DNA of 64,000 bases, from NCBI GenBank assembly GCA_910576655.1, contig CAJTJC010000002.1:1-64000 (forward strand), given 5' to 3'. Below, piece after piece: positions 34,994-42,870 of the stretch (position 1 is its first letter; each line of letters starts with the position of its first letter). The DNA is from an uncultured Christensenella sp. GTDB lineage: Bacteria > Bacillota > Clostridia > Christensenellales > Borkfalkiaceae. Below the pieces are notes generated by a model. The model made no database searches and had not been told where the DNA came from. It saw only the letters and a list, made by a program, of their open reading frames with translations. The position numbers and the translations under genes are program-made.

Positions 34994-36527
34994 AAAGCTT
35001 TTCGTTTCAAGCGTTTCCGCCTGTTTCGAGCTGAAAAATAACAACCCCTATTACAGCCCCGAAAAGTATCGGGTGATTGTGAACGGCAAGACGGAAGAGC
35101 GCGAGCGCGACTCCAATGTATTTTCGCTGTTCAACCTTATGCCCGATACCGAATATACCGTTTCCACCACGCTCGGCGATTATTGCCTTTCGTTCAGAAC
35201 GCCCGCCGAAAAGGGCGTAACCGACGTAAGGGCGCTCGGCGCCAAGGGCGACGGCGCTACGGACGATACGTTTATCTTTCAGTTTGCAATAGACAACTGC
35301 CCCAAAGGCGGCAGGGTGGTTGTGCCCGCGGGTGAATATCTCGTCCGTCCGCTCACCTTGAAGAGCGGAATTACGATAGAGCTGAAAAAGGACGCCGTCA
35401 TTCTGGGCGACCCCGTAGAGGCGCACTATCCCGTAATTCCCGCACGCATAAGCATTGACGGCTCGGAGGAGGTCACGGCAAGCTGGGAGGGCGACCCTTA
35501 CGACTGTTATCAGTCGCTTATTTATGCGTACAGGCAGGAAAATATCGCAATAGTCGGCGAGGGCTTTATAAACGGCAACGCAAACAATTCCACCTGGTGG
35601 GAAACCCCCAAGGGGCGCGCCATTGCCCGTCCGAGGCTGGTTTTTCTGAATAAGTGTAAAAACGTCGTTTTCCACGGCGTAAGGTGCGGAAATTCCGCGT
35701 CCTGGAATTTGCACCCTTACTTTTCCGAGAAGCTTAAATTTTTGGATATAAGCGTAACCTGTCCCGCAAGCGCGCCGAACACCGACGGGCTCGACCCAGA
35801 AAGCTGTAACGGCGTGGACATAGTCGGGTGCAAATTCAGCGTCGGCGACGACTGCGTCGCGCTGAAAAGCGGAAAGCTGTATATGGGCAGAACGTACAAG
35901 ACGCCCGCAAACAATCATACTTTAAGGAACAACCTTTTTTGCGACGGTCACGGTGCGATAGTGCTCGGCAGCGAGATGAGCGGCGGCGTTAAAAATCTGA
36001 CCGTAGGGCAGTGCATTTTCAAGCACACCGACAGGGGTCTGCGCATTAAGTCCCGCCGCGGCAGGGGCAAGGACGCGATAATCGACGGCGTGTGCTTTGA
36101 AAATATTCTTATGGAAAACGTCAAGACCCCGCTCGTCATAAACATGTACTATTACTGCGACCCCGACGGCAGAACAGAGTTCGTATGGTCGCACGACAAG
36201 AGCATACCCGTGGACGACGGCACGCCGTATATGGGCAGGTTTACCTTCCGCAATATAAGCTGCGTCGGCTGCGAAAGCGTTGCGGCTTGGTTCGACGGAC
36301 TTGCCGAACAGCCCGTCAAGGAAATCACCTTGGAAAACGTCGCGTTTTCGTTCAATCCCGAGGCAAAGCCGTTTATACCCGCCATGGCTTTGCGCGTGGG
36401 CGAGCACTGCAAAGAGGGGCTGTACGTCGACAACGTAGAAAAACTGGTGCTTAAAAACGTCACGCTCGACGGCGTAGTCGGCGAGGACGTCGTCTGCAAG
36501 AACGTGGGCGAGCTTATAAAGGAGTAA
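34986..36527 (+). CDS. GH28 polygalacturonase, probably exo-acting and cytoplasmic
   Basis: 513 residues. A small N-terminal beta-sandwich-like part (to about 75), then the right-handed beta-helix beginning DVRALGAKGDGATDD. Catalytic blocks: NTDGLD, DDCVALKSG, GHGAIVLGSE and RIKSRRGRG, which supply the three aspartates, the histidine and the substrate-binding Arg-Lys. No signal peptide, so it should trim imported galacturonides. It directly precedes GH105. Confidence 0.93.
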   Translation: MFKKLFVSSVSACFELKNNNPYYSPEKYRVIVNGKTEERERDSNVFSLFNLMPDTEYTVSTTLGDYCLSFRTPAEKGVTDVRALGAKGDGATDDTFIFQFAIDNCPKGGRVVVPAGEYLVRPLTLKSGITIELKKDAVILGDPVEAHYPVIPARISIDGSEEVTASWEGDPYDCYQSLIYAYRQENIAIVGEGFINGNANNSTWWETPKGRAIARPRLVFLNKCKNVVFHGVRCGNSASWNLHPYFSEKLKFLDISVTCPASAPNTDGLDPESCNGVDIVGCKFSVGDDCVALKSGKLYMGRTYKTPANNHTLRNNLFCDGHGAIVLGSEMSGGVKNLTVGQCIFKHTDRGLRIKSRRGRGKDAIIDGVCFENILMENVKTPLVINMYYYCDPDGRTEFVWSHDKSIPVDDGTPYMGRFTFRNISCVGCESVAAWFDGLAEQPVKEITLENVAFSFNPEAKPFIPAMALRVGEHCKEGLYVDNVEKLVLKNVTLDGVVGEDVVCKNVGELIKE

Positions 36528-36529
36528 AA

Positions 36530-37654
36530 ATGGATTATTCCGTAATCGATAAATATATCGACCGACTTATTTCGGAGACCTCGCCCGACAGACCCGTATG
36601 GAATATCGAGAATATCAAGCACGGCAAGCCCGCGGGCTGGAACTATATCGACGGCTGCATGATGACCTCGCTGTACGCTATTTATTTGCAGACGGGTAAT
36701 AAAAAGTACCTCGATTTTGTGGACGGCTTCGTGGATTATTACGTTTTCGAAGACGGCTCGATACGCGGGTACGAGCTTGAAACTTATAACGTAGACAACA
36801 TAAACGAGGGCAGGGTGCTGTTCGATTTATACCGCGAAACGGGCAAACCTAAGTATAAAAAGGCAATCGAGCTGCTGTATTCTCAGATAAAGAGCCAGCC
36901 GCGCACTGCTTCGGGCAATTTCTGGCACAAGAAAATATATCCCGAGCAGGTCTGGCTGGACGGGCTGTATATGGCGCAGGTGTTCTATACCCGTTACGAG
37001 GCGGAGTTTAACGGCGGCGCGAATTTCGGCGATATAGTCGGGCAGTTTCGCAGCGTTTACGAAAATATGTACGATAAGCAGAAACGCCTTTATTATCACG
37101 GCTGGGACAGCTCGAAAGCATCGTTCTGGTGCGATAAAAACGGGCTTTCCAAAAGCTTTTGGCTGCGCTCGGTGGGCTGGTATACGGTCGGACTTATCGA
37201 TGCAATCGGCTATATGACGGACGCGGTGCAAAGAAACGAGCTTATCAGCATTTTCAGCGAAACCGTCGGCGGCTTAGAGCAGTACGTAGATAGTGATAAG
37301 CACATGCTCTGGCAGGTTATAGACCAAGGCGGCAGAGAGGGAAACTACCTCGAAACGTCGGGCAGCGCAATGATTGCCTACGCTATGATGAAGGGCGCGC
37401 GGCTGGGCGTTGTCGATAAGCGGTTCGCCGCCGTCGGCAAAGCGGTGTTCGACGGAATTTGCAAGGAATATCTGACCTGCACGGACGGCAAGCTCAACCT
37501 CGGCGGTATTTGTCTTATGGCGGGACTGGGACCCGAAAGCAACCGCCGCCGCGACGGCACGTATGAATATTATATTTCCGAGCCCGTCGTCGAAAACGAC
37601 GCTAAGGGTACGGGACCGTTCGTAATGGCGTATACGGAAATAAAACAGCTGTAA
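36530..37654 (+). CDS. GH105 unsaturated galacturonyl/rhamnogalacturonyl hydrolase
   Basis: 374 residues, (alpha/alpha)6 barrel like YteR. Recognisable segments: WNYIDGCMMTSLYAIY, then QVWLDGLYMAQVFYTRYE with the catalytic aspartate, SFWLRSVGWYTVGLID, and ETSGSAMIAYAM. It releases the unsaturated uronate from lyase products, the substrate that spontaneously becomes the KduI substrate. No signal peptide. No polysaccharide lyase gene is in the window. Confidence 0.92.
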   Translation: MDYSVIDKYIDRLISETSPDRPVWNIENIKHGKPAGWNYIDGCMMTSLYAIYLQTGNKKYLDFVDGFVDYYVFEDGSIRGYELETYNVDNINEGRVLFDLYRETGKPKYKKAIELLYSQIKSQPRTASGNFWHKKIYPEQVWLDGLYMAQVFYTRYEAEFNGGANFGDIVGQFRSVYENMYDKQKRLYYHGWDSSKASFWCDKNGLSKSFWLRSVGWYTVGLIDAIGYMTDAVQRNELISIFSETVGGLEQYVDSDKHMLWQVIDQGGREGNYLETSGSAMIAYAMMKGARLGVVDKRFAAVGKAVFDGICKEYLTCTDGKLNLGGICLMAGLGPESNRRRDGTYEYYISEPVVENDAKGTGPFVMAYTEIKQL

Positions 37655-37658
37655 AAAT

Positions 37659-37682
37659 CGGCGCTTCGGCGCCGTTTTTTAA
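37659..37682 (+). terminator. Terminator of the pectin locus
   Basis: CGGCGC-TTCG-GCGCCG with a UUCG tetraloop and a T-run right after the GH105 stop. Confidence 0.92.
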
Positions 37683-37793
37683 TAAGGCAATTCAAAAGTT
37701 ACACAAGGAACCGCGCTTATATTTTAAAATGTAGATTATATTGCTGAAATTTTATGAAAAGTTAAAAATTTTAAAAAAAGTGCGTTAAAACGC

Positions 37794-37824
37794 TTGCTCG
37801 TTACGCTGCGTAATGTTGTAAAGT
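37794..37824 (+). promoter_or_regulatory. MerR-type promoter with 19-bp spacer
   Basis: TTGCTC, 19 bp, TAAAGT. The palindrome TTACG-CTG-CGTAA (37801-37813) lies in the spacer. The overlong spacer is the hallmark of MerR-activated promoters. It drives the MerR gene itself; the gap 37683-37793 is otherwise AT-rich and empty. Confidence 0.65.
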
Positions 37825-37844
37825 CGTGTTCAAGGAGGTAAAGT

Positions 37845-38561
37845 ATGTCATATTCTACGGGACAGATTGCCGAGCTTTGCGGCGTCACCGTGCGCACGGT
37901 ACAGTTTTACGACGGCAAGGGGCTGTTAAAGCCCGACTCTATTTCCGAGGGCGGCAGAAGAATTTACGGCGAGCAGAGCCTTAAAACCTTGCAGTTGATT
38001 TGTCTGTATAAGCAGCTCGGACTGAGCCTTGCCCAAATTACCGAGGTGCTGTCGGACGGCGAAAATTCCAAAAAAATTTTACTGTCGGTGCTGAACGAGC
38101 GCGAAAAGGCGCTTGACGGTGAGATAAAGCAAAAGCTTATGCAGCGCGACGGCGTAAAGCTTATACGCGAGCAGATTGCGGAAGGCGCGGCTCTTTCCCG
38201 AAATTCTTTTCTTGACGTACAGACTATTATGAGGGGTAAGAAAAAACAGCGCGCAACCTATGCGATTATGGTTGCCGCGGGTATCGTCGTTGACGCGGTA
38301 ATTGCGGTTACCGCAACGCTTTGGGGAGTTAAGGGGTGGTGGCTGCCGTTTGCAATAGCTATGCCGTGCGTGCTTGCGCTTATCGCTGGTACGGTGGCTT
38401 TGGCGTACAGAAATCTTGCGTACGTCTGCACCGACTGCGGAAAAAAGTTCAAACCGAAATTTATACGGTTTTTGTTTTCACCGCATACGCCTAAAACCCG
38501 CAAGCTGACCTGTCCGCACTGCGGGGCAAACAATTTCCATACCGAAAGCTTTTCGGAATAA
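37845..38561 (+). CDS. Membrane-anchored MerR-family regulator with C-terminal zinc ribbon
   Basis: 238 residues. MerR DNA-binding domain at 1-70 (GQIAELCGVTVRTVQFYDGKGLL), a dimerisation helix to about 125, two hydrophobic helices (about 140-180), then a zinc-ribbon tail (CTDCGKKF, then CPHCGANNF). The sensing part is thus in or at the membrane rather than a soluble ligand domain. AAGGAGG upstream. Targets are unknown beyond its own promoter. Confidence 0.85.
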   Translation: MSYSTGQIAELCGVTVRTVQFYDGKGLLKPDSISEGGRRIYGEQSLKTLQLICLYKQLGLSLAQITEVLSDGENSKKILLSVLNEREKALDGEIKQKLMQRDGVKLIREQIAEGAALSRNSFLDVQTIMRGKKKQRATYAIMVAAGIVVDAVIAVTATLWGVKGWWLPFAIAMPCVLALIAGTVALAYRNLAYVCTDCGKKFKPKFIRFLFSPHTPKTRKLTCPHCGANNFHTESFSE

Positions 38562-38567
38562 AAAGCA

Positions 38568-38592
38568 AAGGCGCGGCATAAAGCCGCGCCTT
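38568..38592 (+). terminator. Intrinsic terminator after merR
   Basis: AAGGCGCGGC and GCCGCGCCTT with a short A/T loop, then TTATTC. Confidence 0.75.
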
Positions 38593-38617
38593 ATTCGGTT
38601 ACCTTTAATAACGGTAG

Positions 38618-38653
38618 CTAAACTCACTCGGACGGTCGTCCGAGTGAGTTTAG
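38618..38653. terminator. Long perfect palindrome between convergent genes
   Basis: 17-bp arms (starting CTAAACTCACTCGG) around GT, with TTTTATT on the right. It ends three bases before the stop of the XRE gene and can terminate from either side. Confidence 0.75.
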
Positions 38654-38655
38654 TT

Positions 38656-38958
38656 TTATTCGCAAAATGCGGACAGGAAGCTTTTCAGCGCGTCGGACTG
38701 TCTGTCGTTAAGGCGTTTTATAAGCTTATAATACGGCTCGGACTGCAAAGCTCCTCTTTCGGGTTCTTCGTTTCTTCCGAACAGCTCGTCCATGGTTACG
38801 CCGAAAACGTCCGCAAGCCGTACAAGCGTTTCGCAGTCCGGCTCGCTTGAACCGTTTTCCCAGTTGCTGATATTGCGTTGCACGTTTCCTATTTTCGCCG
38901 CAAGCTCTTTCTGCGTCAAGCCGAATTCTTCCCGCAATTCCTTTATTCTGATTATCAT
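38656..38958 (-). CDS. XRE-family regulator
   Basis: 100 residues. The helix-turn-helix covers 1-65 (GLTQKELAAKIGNVQRNISNWENGSSEPD, DELFGRNEE). A short helical tail follows (YYKLIKRLNDRQSDALKSFLSAF). Divergent from the gene at 39078, with a palindrome in the shared promoter region. Ribosome site AGGGAA. Confidence 0.87.
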   Translation of the reverse strand: MIIRIKELREEFGLTQKELAAKIGNVQRNISNWENGSSEPDCETLVRLADVFGVTMDELFGRNEEPERGALQSEPYYKLIKRLNDRQSDALKSFLSAFCE

Positions 38959-39010
38959 AATTCCCTGCTAATATTTTTCTACACAATACCAAAAAAATTA
39001 CTAAAATGTA

Positions 39011-39039
39011 TTGACAAGGTAATATTATTACTATACAAT
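39011..39039 (+). promoter_or_regulatory. Promoter and operator of the patatin cassette
   Basis: TTGACA, 17 bp, TACAAT. The palindrome GTAATA-T-TATTAC (39019-39031) lies in the spacer, where a bound XRE protein would block the polymerase. Confidence 0.75.
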
Positions 39040-39077
39040 ATTAATTACAGAAATAATTTTACTAATGAGGGGTTTAA

Positions 39078-39539
39078 ATGGAAATAGCTGTAAACACGGA
39101 AAACAAGCAGTTAATCAAGCTGCACGAGCGGTTTTTATGCGTCGCTCAGACGGCGGACGCCTTTAAAAACGACGTCGCTGCGTTGAAGGTGTGTCTTAAA
39201 CTGACCGCGCTTGAAATAAAAAGCATTAAAAAGTCCAAGCAGCCCGTAGACGGCGATAAGCTGAACAGGGTTTTGTGGCAGTACGTCGATTTGAGCAATA
39301 CCCTCAAATTTTTAATTAAAACCAAAAACGTACGGGACGTCAACAAGGGCTGCGCGGATATACGCAATATGGTTGGTGTTGCGGAAAGACAGATAGCCGA
39401 GCTTAAAGGCGAAAGCGCCGTCGGTAATCTTTCCGCCGCTTCGCAGAAGATAGTCAGCGCTATAAACGGGGCGGTAAGCAGCAAACTCGAGGGTTTAAAA
39501 AAAATGTTTGCGGGCGAAGAAAGCTCTCAATCGGAATAG
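39078..39539 (+). CDS. Unknown helical protein before the patatin frame
   Basis: 153 residues, predicted all-helical with many Lys and Leu (ALKVCLKLTALEIKSIKKS, then RQIAELKGES), no membrane segment. Ribosome site GAGGGG. Near its end lies a run of eight A (39497-39504) read as TTA AAA AAA ATG, a possible -1 slip site. The -1 frame leads without a stop into the patatin domain. The family is not recognised. Confidence 0.75.
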   Translation: MEIAVNTENKQLIKLHERFLCVAQTADAFKNDVAALKVCLKLTALEIKSIKKSKQPVDGDKLNRVLWQYVDLSNTLKFLIKTKNVRDVNKGCADIRNMVGVAERQIAELKGESAVGNLSAASQKIVSAINGAVSSKLEGLKKMFAGEESSQSE

Positions 39540-40408
39540 TTCTTGCGGGCGGGATAAGCAACTGCGCCTATCAGATAGGCTTTTTAAAGGCGCTTATGCG
39601 TCACGTATCACGCGACGAGATAGCTATGCTGTCGTGCTCGTCGGCGGGCATTTCCGTAGGCTACGCTTTTTCGGCGAACAAGCTCGACTACATCGAAAAC
39701 CTGTATAAAAGGGTAGACATTTCGAAGACGGGCGAGCTTTTGTGGCAGGTATTTGCAAAGGGCTTATTGGAAGACTATATCGAAACGATGGTTTACGGCG
39801 ACGATAACCTTGAAATTCCACTCTGCTTCCCCGTGTGCTACGTTCCGCTATGGTCGGTCAGGTATTACTGGATAAAGGGCGAATACAACAGACTTTGGAA
39901 AAAGTATCTCATAGCTGCGATTAACTATCCGTTTTTAAAAATAATACCCTCGTTCGTAGAGGGCAGGCTGGCGATAGACGGCGGCGCGATTGACAACATT
40001 CCGTTGTTTCCGCTGATAAAGGCGTCGCCGCAAAAGCCGCTTGACGCCATAATCGCGCTTCACTTCGACGCTCGGTTCGATTACCGCAGGGAATTCAAGA
40101 CGGATATTCCCGTACTCGATTTGGACCTTTCGCTCTGCAACGGCTTCGAAAAATCGCACTATGATTTTTCTGCCGAGACCATTGCCCGGCGGATAGATAA
40201 AGCCTTTTTATACGGCGATAAAATTGCGTCGCGGCTGTTTTCGGGCGACTGCACGGCTGAAAGTCTTAAAAGGACTATCGACGAAATTTTTTTGGAAGAG
40301 CATACGCCGAGACAGCAGAATTTTTCAATTGACAGAATGTTGTCGTTTCTGAACGTAGCGGGCAAGGTTTTCAGAAACGACGGCGGTTGTATCAGAAAAT
40401 TATTTTAA
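39530..40408 (+). CDS. Patatin-like phospholipase without a standard start codon
   Basis: About 292 residues if begun at the ATC at 39530. The frame is open from 39428 and holds no ATG, GTG or TTG before 39596. The family's N-terminal oxyanion motif (GIVLAGGISNCAYQIGFLKA) is encoded upstream of 39596, so the first ATG would remove it. Other patatin marks: nucleophile in SCSSAG (Cys replaces the first Gly of G-x-S-x-G) and the second catalytic residue in AIDGGAIDNIP. It would cleave membrane lipid acyl chains. Made by a non-standard start, by -1 frameshifting from the previous gene, or broken by an A-run error. Confidence 0.72.
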   Translation: MGIVLAGGISNCAYQIGFLKALMRHVSRDEIAMLSCSSAGISVGYAFSANKLDYIENLYKRVDISKTGELLWQVFAKGLLEDYIETMVYGDDNLEIPLCFPVCYVPLWSVRYYWIKGEYNRLWKKYLIAAINYPFLKIIPSFVEGRLAIDGGAIDNIPLFPLIKASPQKPLDAIIALHFDARFDYRREFKTDIPVLDLDLSLCNGFEKSHYDFSAETIARRIDKAFLYGDKIASRLFSGDCTAESLKRTIDEIFLEEHTPRQQNFSIDRMLSFLNVAGKVFRNDGGCIRKLF

Positions 40409-40420
40409 GGAGTTTTGCAA

Positions 40421-40768
40421 ATGAAAAAAAGAAGTGTAATTCTCGCGCTGTTATTCAGCGTGCTGACGTTGGGGATTTATTTCATTTACTGGTTTATATC
40501 CCTTACCAACCAAAGCAACAGGCTTGCGCCCAAAAGCGCGACGATGGGTGGCGTCGGCGCGTTCTTTATGTGCATACTGACCTTGGGAATTTATCAGATT
40601 TACTGGTCGTACAGAATGGGACAGAAGGCGGGCGAAATGCTTGATAAAAGCTCTGATGGCTTTCTCTATCTCTTTTTATGGTTCGTTACGCTCGGCATAG
40701 TTCCCATCTGCCTCGGTCAAAGCGCCGTAAACAAGGCGGTGACGGCTGCTGCAAGCGCCGCGCAGTAA
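40421..40768 (+). CDS. DUF4234 membrane protein
   Basis: 115 residues from the ATG at 40421, eight bases after TAAGGAG. Three hydrophobic helices with the DUF4234 pattern LTLGIYFIYWF, repeated as LTLGIYQIYWSY, then FVTLGIVPI. It follows the patatin frame by 12 bases and is probably part of the same unit. Role unknown. Confidence 0.82.
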   Translation: MKKRSVILALLFSVLTLGIYFIYWFISLTNQSNRLAPKSATMGGVGAFFMCILTLGIYQIYWSYRMGQKAGEMLDKSSDGFLYLFLWFVTLGIVPICLGQSAVNKAVTAAASAAQ

Positions 40769-40786
40769 TCTAAATTAATGCCCGAA

Positions 40787-40815
40787 AAACCCGCCCCTTT
40801 CAAAGGGGCGGGTTT
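40787..40815. terminator. Bidirectional terminator
   Basis: A 14-bp stem AAACCCGCCCCTTT/AAAGGGGCGGGTTT with a single C in the loop, between convergent genes. Confidence 0.9.
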
Positions 40816-40820
40816 GCTTT

Positions 40821-41495
40821 TTATTTTCGGTTGCCGTATTCGCTGGGTGATATTCCGAAATATTTTTTAAACACGCGCGAGAAGTACAGCGGCTCGGAAA
40901 AGCCGCAAGCCTCGGCTATCTGCGATACGGTGTAGCTTGAAAACCTGTTCGTAACCCCGCCCGAAATAAGCTGCTGAGCAAGGCTCATGCGTTCCTTTAA
41001 CAGGTAATCGGACGGCGAGACGCCGACCTCCTTTTTGAACAGCTTGCGCACGTAGTCGCTGCAAAGCGGCAGTTTTTTAAGGCAGCCCTTAACCGTAAAC
41101 GCGCAGTCTGAAACGCCCTTGGATATTTCGGTAAGCACCAGCTCGACTGCGGGCGAAAAACCGCTGTCGGCGCAAAATGCGGCGACGTATCCCGTAAGCA
41201 GATTGCCCAGCGCCGCGGCGATAAGGTCGGTTTTGGCGGCGTCGCTTTCAAAATATTTCAGCGCCTGCCGCGCGGCGTATGCTATTTCGCCGTCGTCGTC
41301 GGGCACGGTGCGCGCTTCCTTGAACGGGAGCAGCGCGTTGTCGAAGATTATGCGTATGCCGTTAAAGTCTGCGTCGTAGCTTTTAAGCGGCGGTATTATC
41401 ACCGCCCTGCCAAAGTCGGGAACGAGCAGCTCGCAATTCTTTGCGGTTATTTTTCCGTTTATGCTTTCGCGGCGCGCGTAAATTATCTTATTCAT
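40821..41495 (-). CDS. AraC-family transcriptional regulator
   Basis: 224 residues from the ATG at 41495, which overlaps the GNAT stop by eight bases (ATGAATAA); the longer frame to 41606 lies inside GNAT. An N-terminal cupin-like sensor part (GRAVIIPPLKSYDADF), then two AraC helix-turn-helix motifs ending SEPLYFSRVFKKYFGISPSEYG. Target not evident; it could control sugar genes but is not next to them. Confidence 0.82.
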   Translation of the reverse strand: MNKIIYARRESINGKITAKNCELLVPDFGRAVIIPPLKSYDADFNGIRIIFDNALLPFKEARTVPDDDGEIAYAARQALKYFESDAAKTDLIAAALGNLLTGYVAAFCADSGFSPAVELVLTEISKGVSDCAFTVKGCLKKLPLCSDYVRKLFKKEVGVSPSDYLLKERMSLAQQLISGGVTNRFSSYTVSQIAEACGFSEPLYFSRVFKKYFGISPSEYGNRK

Positions 41496-41973
41496 TGCAG
41501 CAGTTAATAAGGCTGCGCTTTTCGAACACCGTGCAGGCCAAATCCTCGCAGTATTCGGCGCTGTTTTCATACCCGCACGCAGTGAAAAAGGGGATAGCTT
41601 TTTCATAAGGCAGGCAATACGCCGTTTGCGCTCCCGCTTCCCTCAGCTTCATTTCCGCAGAGTAAAGCAAAAATTTGCCCAGTCCGCAGCCGCGACGGGA
41701 GGGGGAGACGTATATTTCGCGTACGTCGCCCCAGCCCTCCTTAAAATTCCATTCGTTGTCTATGTCGTCAATCTGATAAATGACGAAGCCGCAGACCTGT
41801 CCGTCGTCCGCAATCAAATCGACGTGAAGCAGCCCCGCAAGCATATCGGGAATTATATATTCGCCGACCAAGTGCGCGGCGTCGTCCGGGCAGTCCAGCT
41901 CGGCGTAATATTCGGCGAACAGCCGTGTGAAAATTTCCGTATCAGTATCCTTTAATGAACGAACGTGCAACAT
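41488..41973 (-). CDS. GNAT-family N-acetyltransferase
   Basis: 161 residues from the ATG at 41973; a TTG at 41988 is possible. Acetyl-CoA motif A: EIYVSPSRRGCGLGKFLLYSAE. The end (AIPFFTACGYENSAEY) is the usual motif B. The substrate is unknown. It is translationally coupled to the AraC gene. Confidence 0.88.
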   Translation of the reverse strand: MLHVRSLKDTDTEIFTRLFAEYYAELDCPDDAAHLVGEYIIPDMLAGLLHVDLIADDGQVCGFVIYQIDDIDNEWNFKEGWGDVREIYVSPSRRGCGLGKFLLYSAEMKLREAGAQTAYCLPYEKAIPFFTACGYENSAEYCEDLACTVFEKRSLINCCNE

Positions 41974-41987
41974 ATTTTTACCTATCA

Positions 41988-42017
41988 AAAAAGGCGAGCC
42001 GAAACACTCGCCTTTTT
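41988..42017 (-). terminator. Terminator of rplU-rpmA
   Basis: AAAAAGGCGAG and CTCGCCTTTTT around an 8-nt loop; T-runs on both strands. Confidence 0.85.
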
Positions 42018-42022
42018 ATTTT

Positions 42023-42301
42023 TTATTCTGCGACGGGATAAACGCAAACCTGCTTTCCGTCTTTGCCCACTCTTTCAAATCTCACGGTGCCGTCTACAAG
42101 CGCAAAGAGAGTATCGTCCTTGCCCATGCCTACGCCGCTGCCTGCCTTGAACTTCGAACCGCGCTGTCTTACGAGGATGTTACCCGCAAGCACGAACTGT
42201 CCGTCGGCACGCTTAACGCCGAGCATTTTGGGATTACTGTCTCTGCCGTTGTGCGAAGAACCGGTACCTTTTTTATGGGCGAATAATCTTAAAAATATCA
42301 T
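42023..42301 (-). CDS. rpmA: 50S ribosomal protein L27
   Basis: 92 residues. The core (KKGTGSSHNGRDSNPKMLGVKRADG) is diagnostic. The N-terminus MIFLRLFAHKKG carries the Firmicute pre-sequence with F-x-x-x-F before Ala, which the Prp protease removes so the mature N-terminus can reach the peptidyl transferase centre. The prp gene usually found between rplU and rpmA is absent here; only 17 bp separate them. Confidence 0.96.
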   Translation of the reverse strand: MIFLRLFAHKKGTGSSHNGRDSNPKMLGVKRADGQFVLAGNILVRQRGSKFKAGSGVGMGKDDTLFALVDGTVRFERVGKDGKQVCVYPVAE

Positions 42302-42318
42302 ATTCTTATCCTCCTGAA

Positions 42319-42675
42319 TTATTCTGCCTTAGCTGTCGCTTCGGGCTTTTTGGTTGCCGCCTTTTTAGCGGGCGCGCCGATTGCCGTAACCTTTATCTGC
42401 GTATAGGGCTGTCTGTGACCCTGCTTCTTTCTCTCGTTTTTCTTGGCCTTGTACTTGAAGACGATAATCTTCTTGTCCTTGCCGTGAGAAACGACTTCGC
42501 AGGTAACTTTGACGTTTTTAACCTCGTCACCGGTCTTAATTCCCTTGCCGTCAGCCGTAAGAATGACGGGGAAAGTCACGGTGTCGCCGACGTTGGCGTT
42601 CAGCTTTTCAACCTTTAAAAGGTCACCTTCGCAAACCTTGTACTGTTTGCTGCCGTTTTCAAAAATCGCGTACAT
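42319..42675 (-). CDS. rplU: 50S ribosomal protein L21
   Basis: 118 residues. MYAIFENGSKQYKVCEGDLL and YKAKKNERKKQGHRQPYTQIKV are typical. A Lys/Ala-rich tail of about 20 residues extends beyond the usual end. GAGGAGG precedes the ATG. First gene of the L21-L27 unit. Confidence 0.96.
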   Translation of the reverse strand: MYAIFENGSKQYKVCEGDLLKVEKLNANVGDTVTFPVILTADGKGIKTGDEVKNVKVTCEVVSHGKDKKIIVFKYKAKKNERKKQGHRQPYTQIKVTAIGAPAKKAATKKPEATAKAE

Positions 42676-42785
42676 ATTTTTACCTCCTCTAACCAGTCTC
42701 GCCGTTTGGGCAGCGCAAAGCGCGTTTTGGGGCCCGTTACGAGCGGCTCAGTTTAAACTTTACCACTTTAACGCCGCGTTGTCAA
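42676..42785 (-). promoter_or_regulatory. rplU promoter and probable L21 leader
   Basis: Minus-strand TTGACA (42780-42785), 17 bp, TAAAGT (42757-42762). The leader of about 75 nt is GC-rich with hairpin potential (ACGCGCTTTGCGCTG, then AACGGCGAGACTGG). Its position fits the Rfam L21 leader family; identity not confirmed. Confidence 0.5.
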
Positions 42786-42870
42786 GCAATTAATCTTCGG
42801 TGCGGTATTATTTTATTAAAACAAGGCGATAATAATTTATAAGAAAATACTTAAATGTAAGGAGCTTCTT

